A DNA stretch of 56,255 bases from Methylomonas methanica (GTDB lineage: Bacteria > Pseudomonadota > Gammaproteobacteria > Methylococcales > Methylomonadaceae). A program made the position numbers and the translations under genes. The notes under the pieces were generated by a model, which was given only the letters and a program-made list of their open reading frames with translations, did not search any database and had not been told where the DNA came from. This document shows, in pieces, positions 44,228 to 54,140 of this stretch; position 1 is the first letter of the stretch, and every line of letters starts with the position of its first letter. The stretch covers positions 1 through 56,255 of the forward strand of contig NZ_LUUG01000079.1 of NCBI RefSeq assembly GCF_001644035.1, in the 5' to 3' direction.

Positions 44228-44800
44228 ATGTCTATTAACACCGCTAATGCGCGCGAACGAATCTTGCATGCGGCGACTAAGCTCTTCTCCACCCAAGGCA
44301 TTAGGGCAACCGGCGTCGATAGCATTGTCAAATCGGCGAACACGACCAAGATGAGTTTGTACAAGCATTTCTCCTCCAAGGAGGTGTTGATCGTCGCTTA
44401 CCTGCAAGACCGCGATGCCGAATTTTGGACTTGGTTTGTCGAGCAAGTCGAGGACAAAGCTCAGTCGCCGAAAGACAGGTTATTGGCAATTTTCGATGTC
44501 CACGGCAAATGCTTGGCGAATCCTGATTTTCAAGGTTGCCCCTTTATCAACGCATCCGCGGAATTTCCCGATCAACGTCATGTGGTGCATCAACTGTCCG
44601 CCGCGTTTTATCGCAAGTTTCGAAGTTATATGACTGATCTAGCCGGACAAGCCGGTGCGCGTTTTCCGGAACGGCTGGCGGGGCAACTTTGTGCCTTGTT
44701 CCAAGGCGCCATCGTATCCGAACAATTGCAGCGCCATTCCGGCGTGGCCGATGACGCCAAGTTGGCCGCCGTTTTACTGATAGCAAACGGCATCGAATGA
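44228..44800 (+). CDS. TetR/AcrR family transcriptional regulator
   Basis: The 190-residue protein has an N-terminal helix-turn-helix (ERILHAATKLFSTQGIRATG, then VDSIVKSANTTKMSLYKHFS, about 10-48) and a ligand-binding C-terminal domain resembling the TetR_C_16/QacR-like type. A GGAGG site lies 11 nt before ATG 44228. Its stop overlaps an upstream in-frame ATG of the adaptor gene. Likely repressor of the downstream efflux operon. Confidence 0.92.
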   Translation: MSINTANARERILHAATKLFSTQGIRATGVDSIVKSANTTKMSLYKHFSSKEVLIVAYLQDRDAEFWTWFVEQVEDKAQSPKDRLLAIFDVHGKCLANPDFQGCPFINASAEFPDQRHVVHQLSAAFYRKFRSYMTDLAGQAGARFPERLAGQLCALFQGAIVSEQLQRHSGVADDAKLAAVLLIANGIE

Positions 44801-44844
44801 TAATTCCGAATATTACCGAACCTTTTATCGAAGGAGAAAGCAAA

Positions 44845-46023
44845 ATGCTGAGATCCAAAATTCCGCTAATGCCGGCCAGCCGTGACCGGCTGCCATTCCG
44901 ATTCCCCATCAAAGGCTGGCTGTCGGTCGCGTTGTTGCCGCTGACTATAAGCGTCGGATGCAGCGACCAAAACAATAAAGCGCAAGCGGTTTCCCGGCCG
45001 GTGAAAGTGTTTCGAATCCAGGACCATGCCGCAGTTGGCGCTAGAAATTTTGCTGGAGAAGTCAGGGCAAGAATCGAGACGCCCTTATCCTTCCGGGTGG
45101 CCGGTAAACTGCTGGAGCGGAAAGTAGACGTTGGCGACCAGGTGCGCAAAGGTCAGCTGCTGGCGATCCTGGACGGCAACGATTACCGCCTCGCCGTGCA
45201 GGGCCTTAAGGCTCAGCTGGCTTCCGCGCAGGCCGACAGCAATTTCTTGCGCGACGATCTAGCGAGATACCGCGAACTGCTGGCCCAGCAAGTCATCAGT
45301 CCGCCGGAGTTCGAGCGGCATGAAACCACTTATGCCACAGCGCGGGAACGGACGGCGGCGCTGGAAGCGCAATTGGGCCAAGCGCTTAACCAGCTGGCCT
45401 ATACCGAACTGCGTGCCGACCGGGACGGCGTAGTGACTGCGCTGTCTGTAGAGGCCGGACAAGTGCTGGCGGCCGGACAGACTGTGGTGACGCTGGCCCA
45501 GCTCGACGAAAAGGAAGTTCATTTCGAGGTTCCCGAACATCGTCTGGCGGAAATCCAGCGCCAACAAGCCGTTAATGTGTCTTTATGGTTAAACGGCAAT
45601 TGGTTACTCAAGGCTAAAATTCGCGAGATCGCCTCGGCCGCCGATCCGGCCAGCCGCACCTATCGCGTCAAGGCCACCTTGCTCGAAGGCCTGGACGCCG
45701 CACAATTGGGCATGACGGCGACGGTTCATATCGACGCGAACACCGCTTCCCGCATCGCCATCCCGCTTTCAGCCGTCTATACCCCGCAAAACCAGCCCGA
45801 TCATTCTTCGGTCTGGCTGGTTGACGAGCAGGCCGCCACGGTCAAATCCGTGCCGGTTCGGCTGGGCGAAACGCTGGCAGGCGAACGCATTGCCGTCGAT
45901 GGCCTCGCCGCCGGCCAATTGCTGGTTAGCGCCGGCGTTCAACGTCTGGCCGAGGGGCAAGCGGTGCGCTTGCCGGAAGAAAATGCATTGGCTAAGCATG
46001 GCGCAACAGAGGGCTCACTATGA
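44845..46023 (+). CDS. RND efflux periplasmic adaptor (membrane fusion protein)
   Basis: The adaptor links inner-membrane pump and outer-membrane channel. Start ATG 44845 is chosen for the AAGGAG site 8 nt upstream; an earlier in-frame ATG (44797) overlaps tetR. The 392-residue protein has a signal peptide ending near SVGC (possible lipoprotein, less canonical lipobox), a biotinyl-lipoyl-like domain (RKVDVGDQVRKGQLLAILDG), a coiled-coil hairpin (about 100-170), and beta-barrel domains. Overlaps the pump gene by 4 bp. Confidence 0.92.
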   Translation: MLRSKIPLMPASRDRLPFRFPIKGWLSVALLPLTISVGCSDQNNKAQAVSRPVKVFRIQDHAAVGARNFAGEVRARIETPLSFRVAGKLLERKVDVGDQVRKGQLLAILDGNDYRLAVQGLKAQLASAQADSNFLRDDLARYRELLAQQVISPPEFERHETTYATARERTAALEAQLGQALNQLAYTELRADRDGVVTALSVEAGQVLAAGQTVVTLAQLDEKEVHFEVPEHRLAEIQRQQAVNVSLWLNGNWLLKAKIREIASAADPASRTYRVKATLLEGLDAAQLGMTATVHIDANTASRIAIPLSAVYTPQNQPDHSSVWLVDEQAATVKSVPVRLGETLAGERIAVDGLAAGQLLVSAGVQRLAEGQAVRLPEENALAKHGATEGSL

Positions 46024-49000
46024 AAGAGTTCAACCTCAGCGAATGGGTGCTTAAACATCGCTCCTTTACCGGTTTTATGATCGCCTTGGTGGTGCTAGGC
46101 GGCCTATTCGCGTATTACCGGCTGGGCCAGCAGGAAGACCCACCGTTTACGTTCCGGGTAATGGTAGTCAAAACCCTCTATCCCGGCGCCACCGCGCTGG
46201 AAGTGGAACAGCAGTTGACCGATAGGCTGGAAAAGAAAATCCAGGAGCTGCCTAACCTGGATTATCTGCGCAGTTACTCCAAACCCGGCGAATCGGTGAT
46301 TTTCGTCACGCCCCGCGAGGATACGCCGCCCAAGGAAATTCCCGGGCTTTGGTATCAAGTGCGCAAGAAAGTCGATGACATCCGCATGACGCTGCCGCCC
46401 GGCAGTATCGGGCCGTTTTTCAATGATGAATTCGGCGATACCTACAGCCTGATCTACGCTTTTTCCGGTGAGGGCTTTAGTTATGCCGATCTGAAACAGG
46501 CGGCCGACTCAGTCCGCCAACAGCTTTTGAGGGTCAAGGATGTTGAAAAGGTCGAGTTGATCGGCGTGCAGGACGAAAAGCTTTTCGTCGAATTTTCCGA
46601 CAAGAAGCTGGCCGAATTGGGCCTGGAGGCGGCGGCGGTTGCTCAAACCTTGCAAGCGCAGAATGGCATGACGCCGGCCGGCATGGTATTTTCCGCGCAG
46701 CGTAATCTGCCGATACGCCTGACCGGCGCGTTCGACTCGGCGGATAGCGTCGCCAATCTGGCGGTACGCATTGAAAATCGAACATTCAAAGTTGGCGACT
46801 TTGCCAAGGTAACGCGCGGCTATGTCGATCCAGCGGAATTCAAAATGCGTTTCAATGGCAAGCAGGCCCTCGGACTCGGTGTGACGATGAACACCAAAGG
46901 CAATGTTATCGACCTGGGAAAAGCCTTGGAAGAAACGCTGGCCCGCATCGAAACCGAGTTACCCTTGGGCATGGATATAGAACCGGTCGCCAATCAAGCG
47001 CATGTAGTTAAGAATCAGATGGCGGAATTCGGCGGTACCTTCTTCGAAGCCCTGGCTACCGTGTTGGTCGTTAGCTTTTTAAGTCTGGGCTGGCGTACCG
47101 GGTCCGTGGTGGCACTGACCGTGCCGCTGGTACTGGCTGCCACCTTGCTGCTCATGTTGTTGTGCGGCATCGATTTGCATCGTATTTCATTGGGCGCATT
47201 GATTCTGGCGCTGGGCCTGCTGGTGGACGATGCGATGATTGCGGTCGAAATGATGGCCCGCAAACTGGAGGAAGGTTGGGATCGGATGCGCGCCGCGACC
47301 TATGCCTATCGTGCCACGGCCTTTCCGATGCTGACCGGCACCTTGATCACCATCGCCGGGTTCTTGCCGGTGGGTCTGGCCCAATCCTCCGCCGGCGAAT
47401 ATACCGTGGCGATTTTTCAGGTGGTCGGCATTTCCCTGATACTGTCATGGATAGGCGCGGTGGTGTTCACCCCTTATTTGGGATTTTTGATACTCAAGGT
47501 GCATACCAAGGACGGGCAAGCGGTTCACGAACTGTTCGATACGCCGTTCTACAACCGGCTGCGCCGCTGGGTGGATGCCTGCGTGGCACACCGCAAGAAA
47601 GTCATTATCGCCACGCTGGCCTTGTTCGGCCTCGGTGTGGTGGCTTTAGCCCATGTCCCCGAACAGTTCTTCCCGCTGTCCAACAGGCCGGAAGTCATCA
47701 TCAATCTGTGGCTGCCGGAGGGCAGTTCCTTTGAGCAAACCGAAGCCGCCGCCAAACGCATGGAGGCGCTATTAGCCAAGGACGAGGACGTGGCACATGT
47801 CGCCAGCTATATCGGCAGCGGGACGCCGAGGTTTTTCAAGTTGATCGTGCAGCAATTGGCAAATACCAATCTGGCTGAATTGGTGGTGATGACCAAGGAT
47901 AATGCGGCCCGCGAACGGGTCATGCAGCGCGTCCGGCAGGCTTTAGCCACGGATTTCCCGGCTATGCGAGGCCGGGTGAAGCGCCTCAATGTCGGGCCGC
48001 CAATGGATTATCCCTTGCTGTTCAGAGTGCTCGGCGAAAACCCCAATATCGTGCGCGGCATTGCTGACCGGGTCGCCGAGCTTGTACGTGACCATCCCGG
48101 CACCGTGGATGTCAACGACGACTGGCATGAGCGGATACCTTCGTTCCGTTTAGTCTTGGATCAGGACAAGGCCCGCGCCCTCGGCGTTTCGACAGCCAGC
48201 CTGTCGCAAGCCTTGCAGGCACATTACACTGGCATACCGGTCGGGCAATTGCGCGAGCAGGATAAATTGATCGACATCGTCTGGCGGGCCAGTCCCGAAT
48301 TGCGCACCGCCGCCGACGAATTGCCGGATGTTGCTGTTCGCACCGCCAACGGCAAGTCGGTATCGCTGTCGCAGTTCGTCAAGTTCGAAATCGTGTTCGA
48401 AGACGGCGTGCGTTGGCGGCGTAACCGCTTCCCGGCCATCTCGGTACGCGCCGATGTGGCCGACGGCAAAATGGCCCCGGACGTGGCGGCGGAAATCATC
48501 CCGAAACTTAAACCGATACAGGATAGCTTGCCGGCCGGCTATTTCATCGAAACCGGCGGCGCCAAGGAAGACGCGGTGACCGCGCAGAAGTCGATTCTGA
48601 TCTGGATTCCGCTGGTGCTGATCGTCACGCTGGTCTTGTTGATGATGCAGTTGCAGAATCTGTCCAGGACTTTCATGGTGTTCAGCACCGCGCCGCTGGG
48701 GGTGATCGGTGCCGCCTTCGCCTTGCTCATATTCCGGGCGCCGTTCGGTTTCGTGGCCTTGCTCGGCATCCTGGCACTGTCCGGCATGATCATGCGCAAC
48801 TCGGTGATTCTGGTGGATCAGATCGAGCAGGATCAAAACGCCGGGCTCGACCTATGGTCGGCCATCGTCGAATCGACGGTGCGGCGCTTCAGGCCGATCA
48901 TGCTGACTGCTGCGGCGGCCATCCTGGCAATGATCCCCTTGTCGCGCAACGATTTCTTCGGCCCGCAGGCCATCGCCATCATGGGCGGGCTGACGGTGGC

Positions 49001-49097
49001 GACCGGGCTGACGATCTTTTTCCTGCCGGCGCTGTATGCGGCTTGGTTTAGGGTGGAGAGTGGGCAGTCGGACTCTAATGACGGTAGGTTGGGCTGA
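46020..49097 (+). CDS. RND efflux pump permease (AcrB-like)
   Basis: The 1025-residue pump has twelve expected membrane segments with two large periplasmic loops. TM4 carries Asp403-Asp404 (LGLLVDDAMIAVEMM), matching the AcrB proton-relay pair. The N-terminus FNLSEWVLKHRSFTGFMIAL fits the HAE-1/CzcA-like group with a broad-specificity look. ATG 46020 overlaps the adaptor stop. Its last codons and TGA (49095-49097) fall in a structured repeat, so the C-terminal GRLG residues may come from the repeat. Confidence 0.93.
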   Translation: MKEFNLSEWVLKHRSFTGFMIALVVLGGLFAYYRLGQQEDPPFTFRVMVVKTLYPGATALEVEQQLTDRLEKKIQELPNLDYLRSYSKPGESVIFVTPREDTPPKEIPGLWYQVRKKVDDIRMTLPPGSIGPFFNDEFGDTYSLIYAFSGEGFSYADLKQAADSVRQQLLRVKDVEKVELIGVQDEKLFVEFSDKKLAELGLEAAAVAQTLQAQNGMTPAGMVFSAQRNLPIRLTGAFDSADSVANLAVRIENRTFKVGDFAKVTRGYVDPAEFKMRFNGKQALGLGVTMNTKGNVIDLGKALEETLARIETELPLGMDIEPVANQAHVVKNQMAEFGGTFFEALATVLVVSFLSLGWRTGSVVALTVPLVLAATLLLMLLCGIDLHRISLGALILALGLLVDDAMIAVEMMARKLEEGWDRMRAATYAYRATAFPMLTGTLITIAGFLPVGLAQSSAGEYTVAIFQVVGISLILSWIGAVVFTPYLGFLILKVHTKDGQAVHELFDTPFYNRLRRWVDACVAHRKKVIIATLALFGLGVVALAHVPEQFFPLSNRPEVIINLWLPEGSSFEQTEAAAKRMEALLAKDEDVAHVASYIGSGTPRFFKLIVQQLANTNLAELVVMTKDNAARERVMQRVRQALATDFPAMRGRVKRLNVGPPMDYPLLFRVLGENPNIVRGIADRVAELVRDHPGTVDVNDDWHERIPSFRLVLDQDKARALGVSTASLSQALQAHYTGIPVGQLREQDKLIDIVWRASPELRTAADELPDVAVRTANGKSVSLSQFVKFEIVFEDGVRWRRNRFPAISVRADVADGKMAPDVAAEIIPKLKPIQDSLPAGYFIETGGAKEDAVTAQKSILIWIPLVLIVTLVLLMMQLQNLSRTFMVFSTAPLGVIGAAFALLIFRAPFGFVALLGILALSGMIMRNSVILVDQIEQDQNAGLDLWSAIVESTVRRFRPIMLTAAAAILAMIPLSRNDFFGPQAIAIMGGLTVATGLTIFFLPALYAAWFRVESGQSDSNDGRLG

Positions 49098-49156
49098 ATA
49101 AAATGAAGCCCAACATTTTGATTTTGTTGGGTTACGCTTCGCTAACCCAACCTACG
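49083..49156. repeat. Structured intergenic repeat overlapping the pump stop codon
   Basis: GTAGGTTGGG (49084-49093) and CCCAACCTAC (49146-49155) form outer inverted arms. Inside are GTTGGGC/GCCCAAC (49088-49094 and 49108-49114) and GTTGGGTTA/TAACCCAAC (49126-49134 and 49143-49151). The latter motif, with the CGCTTCGC loop, belongs to a widely dispersed family of intergenic repeats in proteobacteria, as I recall. Only one clear copy is in this window. Confidence 0.7.
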
Positions 49157-49187
49157 TTTTTGGCAAATAAGACCTCGGAGTCTTGCA

Positions 49188-50660
49188 ATGAATAATCGAT
49201 ATTTAACAACGCTAGTCCTTCTGTCTCTGGCTTGGTTAAGCGCCTGTACGCCGACGCGCGTCGGCGACCGAATAGCGCTCAATAGCCTGGCAACATGGCA
49301 ACACGCGGCTAATGCTAAAACCGCCCCAACCACCGAAGCGGTTGACCTTAAGACTTGGTGGCAAGGATTCAACGATCCCTTGCTGAACGAATTGATAGAC
49401 AAAGCCTTGGCCGCCAACCACGATCTCAAGATCGCTACCGCTCGCGTCCGCGAAGCCAACGCGATGGTCACCGTCGCCGAAGCGGCGCTGTTTCCCAGTC
49501 TGGATTTCTCACTTTCTGGTGGCCGGGAAAAACGCATTGACCGTATCGTCGGCGTGCCGAGCGGGCAAGGCATCAAATTGATTACGCCGACGGCCGATGC
49601 CGTCAGCGGAGGATTGGCGGCGCGCTGGGAAATCGACTTGTTCGGAAGCCGGCATTTGGAAGCGGAAGCTGCCGCTGCGCAAGCCGAAGGCAGCAAGGAA
49701 GGTTTGCACGCGGCGCAAGTCGGTCTGTTGGCCCAGGTGGCGACCAACTATCTGGAGCTGCGCGGCGTGCAGCAGCGCATCAGTATTTTGCAAAGCAATA
49801 TCGTCTTGCAACGCGAACGGCTGAGGACTTTACAGGTATTTCTTAAAGCCGGGCTGGCTAACGAGGCGGACATTGCCCGTCAGCAAACCTTGCTGCAGGG
49901 CACCGAAGCGACTCTGCCCGGACTGACTAACGCCGAGCAAAACTTGATCCATCGTTTGGGCGTGTTATTGGGCGAGCAGCCGGAGAGCCTAGGAAGTCGC
50001 TTGGCCGCTGTTGTCCCGTTACCGAAGCAAGCGCCGGCCATGCCAAATCTGCTGCCGGCCGATTTGTTGGCGCAGCGGCCCGATTTGCGCTTGGCGCAAA
50101 CCGAAGTCAGCGCGGCGGCGGCCAGCCTGGGGTCGGCGCGGGCCGATCTTTATCCCAAGCTGGTGCTGTCGGTCAGTGGTGGTGTTGGTGTACTGGCGGT
50201 CGGCGGTTTTCCGAGTCTGGCCGATAGCGTTTATGCGCTGGGCTCGGGCCTTTCGGCGCCGATCTTCAATGCCGGTCGCATCCGCGCGCATATCACCGCC
50301 GCCGATGCGCGGCTGGACCAAGTCGCCGCCAATTACGAGAAGACTTTTTTGCTGGCATTAGAAGACGTGGAAAACGCCTTCGTCGCAAACCGTTCCGCCA
50401 CCGATAGCCTAGGCCAATTGACTGAAGCGGAGGCTTCGGCGGAAAAATCTTACCGACTGGTCGACGCCTTGTATCAGCGCGGTGCAGGCAATTATCTCGC
50501 CGTTCTGGATGCTCAACGCAGCAAGCTGGCCGTCAGCGACGAACGTGCCAAAGCCGAAACGGCGCTCAGCGTGGCGATGGTATCGCTTTATCGGGCATTC
50601 GGCGGCGGCTGGACGGTTGATTCATCGGTAAACGCCATCGCAAACGCCTCGGCACGCTAA
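49188..50660 (+). CDS. Outer-membrane efflux lipoprotein, NodT/TolC family
   Basis: The 490-residue protein has a signal peptide with lipobox WLSAC near residues 16-20 and two long OEP repeats forming the channel helices. The pattern VDLKTWWQGFNDPLLNELID and NYLAVLDAQRSKLAVSDE is characteristic of NodT-type efflux channels. It completes the tripartite pump: adaptor, permease, channel. It is separated from the permease by the structured repeat. Confidence 0.93.
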   Translation: MNNRYLTTLVLLSLAWLSACTPTRVGDRIALNSLATWQHAANAKTAPTTEAVDLKTWWQGFNDPLLNELIDKALAANHDLKIATARVREANAMVTVAEAALFPSLDFSLSGGREKRIDRIVGVPSGQGIKLITPTADAVSGGLAARWEIDLFGSRHLEAEAAAAQAEGSKEGLHAAQVGLLAQVATNYLELRGVQQRISILQSNIVLQRERLRTLQVFLKAGLANEADIARQQTLLQGTEATLPGLTNAEQNLIHRLGVLLGEQPESLGSRLAAVVPLPKQAPAMPNLLPADLLAQRPDLRLAQTEVSAAAASLGSARADLYPKLVLSVSGGVGVLAVGGFPSLADSVYALGSGLSAPIFNAGRIRAHITAADARLDQVAANYEKTFLLALEDVENAFVANRSATDSLGQLTEAEASAEKSYRLVDALYQRGAGNYLAVLDAQRSKLAVSDERAKAETALSVAMVSLYRAFGGGWTVDSSVNAIANASAR

Positions 50661-50775
50661 TCGGTGCCGGTTTGGGAATGCGGGGTTAGCACTAGGGAAA
50701 GCGCAGAAGACAAACAAGGATAAGATGACCCTATCAACAGTTAAGTTTGATAAGGTCGATGGGGCGCCTAAGAAA

Positions 50776-51789
50776 TTAGATGGTGCTTAATATCTCATCA
50801 ATCAATTCGGGTCCTCGATAGATCAAGCCGCTATAAATCTGTACCAAGCTGGCGCCGGCGGCTATTTTCTCCTGGGCGTCTGCGGCGCTTAATATCCCGC
50901 CGGCCGCAATAATCGGCAGTTTGCTGCTCAATTCCGCAGCCAAACCTCTTACTACCCGAGTCGAGCTGTCTTTGACCGGTGCGCCACTCAATCCGCCCGC
51001 TTCATTGGCATGGACATGGCCCTGGATTTTATCGCGGGCGATGGTGGTGTTGGTGGCAATCACGCCGTCGATAGCAAATTCCAGCAGCAATGCCGCGATG
51101 TGGCTAATTTCCTCATCGCTTAAATCCGGCGCGATTTTCACCGCGATTGGAGTGTATTTGCCATGCGTCATCTGAAGCTTCAGTTGTTCTTCCTTCAAAG
51201 CGCTTAACAATTGCCTGATTTCGTCGCCTTGCTGCAATTGGCGTAAGTTCTTGGTGTTGGGCGAAGAAATGTTGATCGTAATATAGCTTGCCGCCGCATA
51301 GCTTTTGCGCAGGCCAATCAAATAATCTTCCGTGGCGCTTTCCAGCGGGGTGTCGGCGTTCTTGCCGATATTAATCCCCAAAACGCCGCGATATTGGCAT
51401 TTACCTACTTGTTCCAGCAAATGATCCACACCCAAGTTGTTAAAACCCATCCGGTTGATGATGGCTTGATGTTCCGGTAGGCGGAACAGGCGCGGTTTGG
51501 GGTTGCCGGGTTGTGGGCGAGGGGTGACGGTGCCGATTTCGATAAAGCCAAAACCCAGCTCGGCCAATGCGTCGATATAGTCGCCGTTTTTATCCAGACC
51601 GGCCGCCAGTCCTAGCGGGTTTTTAAACTCCAAGCCCATCACCTTGACCGGCTTTTCGCTAACTGTCGGTTTGCTCAAAGCCGATAAGCCGGTTTGCTTG
51701 GCCAGCTTCAATAAATCCAGCGTCACATGATGCGCGGTTTCCGGATCCAGGGAAAATAGCAAAGGGCGTAGCAAAGGATAAAAGTTCAT
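50776..51789 (-). CDS. pyrD: Dihydroorotate dehydrogenase (quinone), class 2
   Basis: PyrD oxidises dihydroorotate to orotate in pyrimidine synthesis, passing electrons to quinone at the inner membrane. The 337-residue protein has the class-2 N-terminal helix [40 protein letters not shown], the FMN site and catalytic-Ser stretch [15 protein letters not shown], and IAAGGILSA near the end. Its start overlaps the thiO stop by 4 bp. Confidence 0.96.
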   Translation of the reverse strand: MNFYPLLRPLLFSLDPETAHHVTLDLLKLAKQTGLSALSKPTVSEKPVKVMGLEFKNPLGLAAGLDKNGDYIDALAELGFGFIEIGTVTPRPQPGNPKPRLFRLPEHQAIINRMGFNNLGVDHLLEQVGKCQYRGVLGINIGKNADTPLESATEDYLIGLRKSYAAASYITINISSPNTKNLRQLQQGDEIRQLLSALKEEQLKLQMTHGKYTPIAVKIAPDLSDEEISHIAALLLEFAIDGVIATNTTIARDKIQGHVHANEAGGLSGAPVKDSSTRVVRGLAAELSSKLPIIAAGGILSAADAQEKIAAGASLVQIYSGLIYRGPELIDEILSTI

Positions 51790-52889
51790 GGCGCGGTTGC
51801 TCGAGTTAGCGAATAGGGTGTTGGGTCTATTTCGGTGGGACGGTGCAGAATCAGGTCGGCCAGCAACTTGGCGGAAGCCGGCCCCATCACCAAACCATTT
51901 CTAAAATGGCCGGCATTGATGCTGAGATTCTCAATCTCGGGATGTCGTCCAATAGTGGGAATGCCTTGCGGACTGCCGGGGCGCAAGCCCGCCCAATGAT
52001 GGCTAACCGGATAGTTTTTCAAGGTCGGCAGTAATTCGGTGGCAAATAGGTAAAGCTGCTGTTTGGCGTCTTCGGTGGTGATCTTATTAAAGCCGGCCTG
52101 TTCCACGGTACTGCCCGCCAGGATTTTCCCGTCTCGGCGCGGGATCAAATATTGATCGCCGTCCAACACCATGTAAGGCAAGGTTGTTGGTGTGGCGTCG
52201 AACAGCAGCATTTGGCCTCTGACCGGCTTGATGTGCAGGTCTACCGGCCAATCCGGCAATAAATCCTTCATTAAATTGGTGGTCCAGGCGCCGGCGCTAA
52301 CGATCAGGTGCTGAACGGTGTATGGACCGTCGTTGGTTTCTATGTTCGTAACGCGATGGTTAGCGATACCGATCTTGCGAACTTCAGTGGTATCCAGAAA
52401 TTTCACGCCTGCTTGCATTAAGTAAGCATGGAGCGATTTTAATAATCTTGGATTGCGGGCCTGAGCAATTCCCGGTAGCCATAGCGGTTGGTCGAGATTG
52501 CTGATAAACGGCTCGGTCAATCTCGGTGCTGCCGGCTGATAGTCGATGCCGTAGTGTTCGCACCACTGTATAGCGTGTTCGTAGTCCGGGTTTTTACAGA
52601 TCAGCATGCCGCAGTCGTACCATTCCGGATCGATACCGGTAGCGGCGAGCAGTTCCTGGCTTAAGGCAGGGTATTTTTTTAGGCTGTTGACGGCTAATTC
52701 GGAGATGGCCGCAGCTTGGCGCCAGGGATAAATCGGCAGCAAAATGCCGCCGCCGGCCCATGAGGATTCCTGGCCCGGTTTGGATTTGTCGAGGATCGTG
52801 ACGTCGCGGCCGGCAAGGCGCAGTTCTCGAGCGGCTAACAGGCCGCTGATACCGCCGCCGATGATCAGAATATCCAGGTGTGTGGTCAT
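51786..52889 (-). CDS. thiO: Glycine oxidase ThiO-like FAD-dependent oxidase
   Basis: ThiO oxidises glycine to the imine used for thiazole synthesis in thiamine biosynthesis. The 367-residue protein has the FAD dinucleotide motif GGGISG at 11-16, [17 protein letters not shown] typical of ThiO, and the C-terminal [20 protein letters not shown] with the substrate-binding Arg. No thi genes are adjacent; pyrD is co-directional and overlapping. No TPP riboswitch is seen upstream. Confidence 0.87.
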   Translation of the reverse strand: MTTHLDILIIGGGISGLLAARELRLAGRDVTILDKSKPGQESSWAGGGILLPIYPWRQAAAISELAVNSLKKYPALSQELLAATGIDPEWYDCGMLICKNPDYEHAIQWCEHYGIDYQPAAPRLTEPFISNLDQPLWLPGIAQARNPRLLKSLHAYLMQAGVKFLDTTEVRKIGIANHRVTNIETNDGPYTVQHLIVSAGAWTTNLMKDLLPDWPVDLHIKPVRGQMLLFDATPTTLPYMVLDGDQYLIPRRDGKILAGSTVEQAGFNKITTEDAKQQLYLFATELLPTLKNYPVSHHWAGLRPGSPQGIPTIGRHPEIENLSINAGHFRNGLVMGPASAKLLADLILHRPTEIDPTPYSLTRATAP

Positions 52890-53203
52890 GCGAATGCTGA
52901 GGAAAACGGGTGTAAGAAGGCTTTTTTAAGGTAACACGAAGCCGGCTTATTTAGATAGGGTTTGCCGATTGTTGATGGGTGTGTAAAAAAGCAAATGGCT
53001 GTTGTTAATTTTTGACAAATATGGATTATAGTTTATAAAGTATTTGTATCTTGTTGATATAAAACAAATTTTTTGAGTAAAAAAAATAGACTTAAAACTT
53101 GTAAGGCTAGTGTTTTGCTGCTATTATTGCCCACGTGAAGAAATCCTGTGTTGCTATAAAGCCAATTCAGTCTTAACAATAACTACCCTTGGGGGGAACA
53201 ACA
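52890..53203. other. 314-bp divergent intergenic region, thiO and porin-like gene
   Basis: The gap holds no coding sequence I can support. It contains a strong promoter for the plus-strand barrel protein gene and a leader of about 150-160 nt. Near its start on the minus strand there is only a plain spacer before thiO. The stretch around 53040-53100 is AT-rich. Confidence 0.5.
53012..53039 (+). promoter_or_regulatory. Strong sigma-70-like promoter upstream of the barrel protein gene
   Basis: TTGACA (53012-53017), a perfect -35, and TATAAA (53034-53039), are spaced by 16 nt. Transcription would start near 53046, leaving a leader of about 155-160 nt before the ATG at 53204, with the GGGGGG ribosome site near 53191. 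Confidence 0.65.
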
Positions 53204-54118
53204 ATGAGTTTTACTAAAACCAAATTAGCGCTGGGCGTTGCCGCAGCGACTTTGACAATGGCTGGAGCATTCATTGCCCCACAAGCCCAAGCTGCTGGTT
53301 CCAGTGCAGAGCGCGTAGCTGACGCTGCCGCAAGAAAAACCGAAGCTCTGGAAGCGCAAATGCAACAAATGGCTGAGCAAATGCAAGCCATGCAAGCTGA
53401 GTTGAGCCGCGTTAAATCTTCATCTGCTAGCTCCACTGCCGCTAGTGCGAAAGTTCAAGAGCTTGATCAATGGATGGCATCTGTTAAATCAACACCTGCT
53501 CAAGCGTCTGCAAAAGACAACTTGGTTGCGGTTCGTGGTGGTTGGACTTCTCTGGATCAAGATCGTGGCGGTTCATTGGCTCAAAAAGGTTCTTTGCTGT
53601 CAAACAATAGCAATAATGATGGTTTCTATTTTGGCGGTGCGTTCGACTTCAATGTCAATAATGACTTGTTCGGCTTGATGGATGACACCTCATTTGCTAT
53701 CGAGCTGGGTATTGAATACGCTCAATACGGCACCGGTCAGAATACATTGACCAACGGTACGCTAACTGCAATAGCTTCTGCGGACGGTGTAACGCCTGTT
53801 CAGCTTAATGCAGGTAATGGCACCGCAACTGATGCGCGTCTGAGAATCAATGCTTCGCCAAAAATAAAATTCATGCACGATAGCAAATTGCGTCCATGGA
53901 TTATCCCAGTTGGTTTGGATATCAACATTTTGGGTGTTCCATCCAACGCGGTTTCCGTGTTGAACGCCGGCATGAACTTCGGCGCCGGTGCGGAGTACGA
54001 CCTGTATAGAGGCATCGTATTGGGTACTGATGTGCGTTACCACTACGCAACCAGCAGCCTCGACGGTACACCTACCGACGGTTTCAACGCTGGCGGTTAT
54101 GTAGGTTTCAAATTCTAA
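53204..54118 (+). CDS. Outer-membrane beta-barrel (porin-like) protein with coiled coil
   Basis: The 304-residue protein has a signal peptide with AQA-A cleavage after about residue 30, then a coiled-coil stretch (about 34-70; TEALEAQMQQMAEQMQAMQA) and a Ser/Ala linker. The C-terminal barrel-like part, from about 115, alternates hydrophobic and polar residues and ends with aromatic Phe (VGFKF). ATG 53204 with GGGGGG 8 nt upstream is preferred over TTG 53189. Strong promoter and terminator indicate high expression. No named family is recognised; the coiled coil suggests trimerisation or a peptidoglycan contact. Confidence 0.78.
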   Translation: MSFTKTKLALGVAAATLTMAGAFIAPQAQAAGSSAERVADAAARKTEALEAQMQQMAEQMQAMQAELSRVKSSSASSTAASAKVQELDQWMASVKSTPAQASAKDNLVAVRGGWTSLDQDRGGSLAQKGSLLSNNSNNDGFYFGGAFDFNVNNDLFGLMDDTSFAIELGIEYAQYGTGQNTLTNGTLTAIASADGVTPVQLNAGNGTATDARLRINASPKIKFMHDSKLRPWIIPVGLDINILGVPSNAVSVLNAGMNFGAGAEYDLYRGIVLGTDVRYHYATSSLDGTPTDGFNAGGYVGFKF

Positions 54119-54140
54119 GTTTGTAGCTTATTCGGTATGC

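Noticed and set aside
48150..48836. 228-codon minus-strand frame inside the RND pump gene
   Set aside because: His/Gln/Arg-rich low-complexity product typical of antisense frames in a GC-rich gene; no ribosome site and the plus-strand gene is clear.
49236..49421. Minus-strand 61-codon frame inside the NodT-type gene
   Set aside because: Frame shadow without start signals; the plus-strand lipoprotein is clear.
52890..53011. Possible TPP riboswitch upstream of thiO
   Set aside because: The conserved CTGAGA and related thi-box segments are not present in order on the minus strand.
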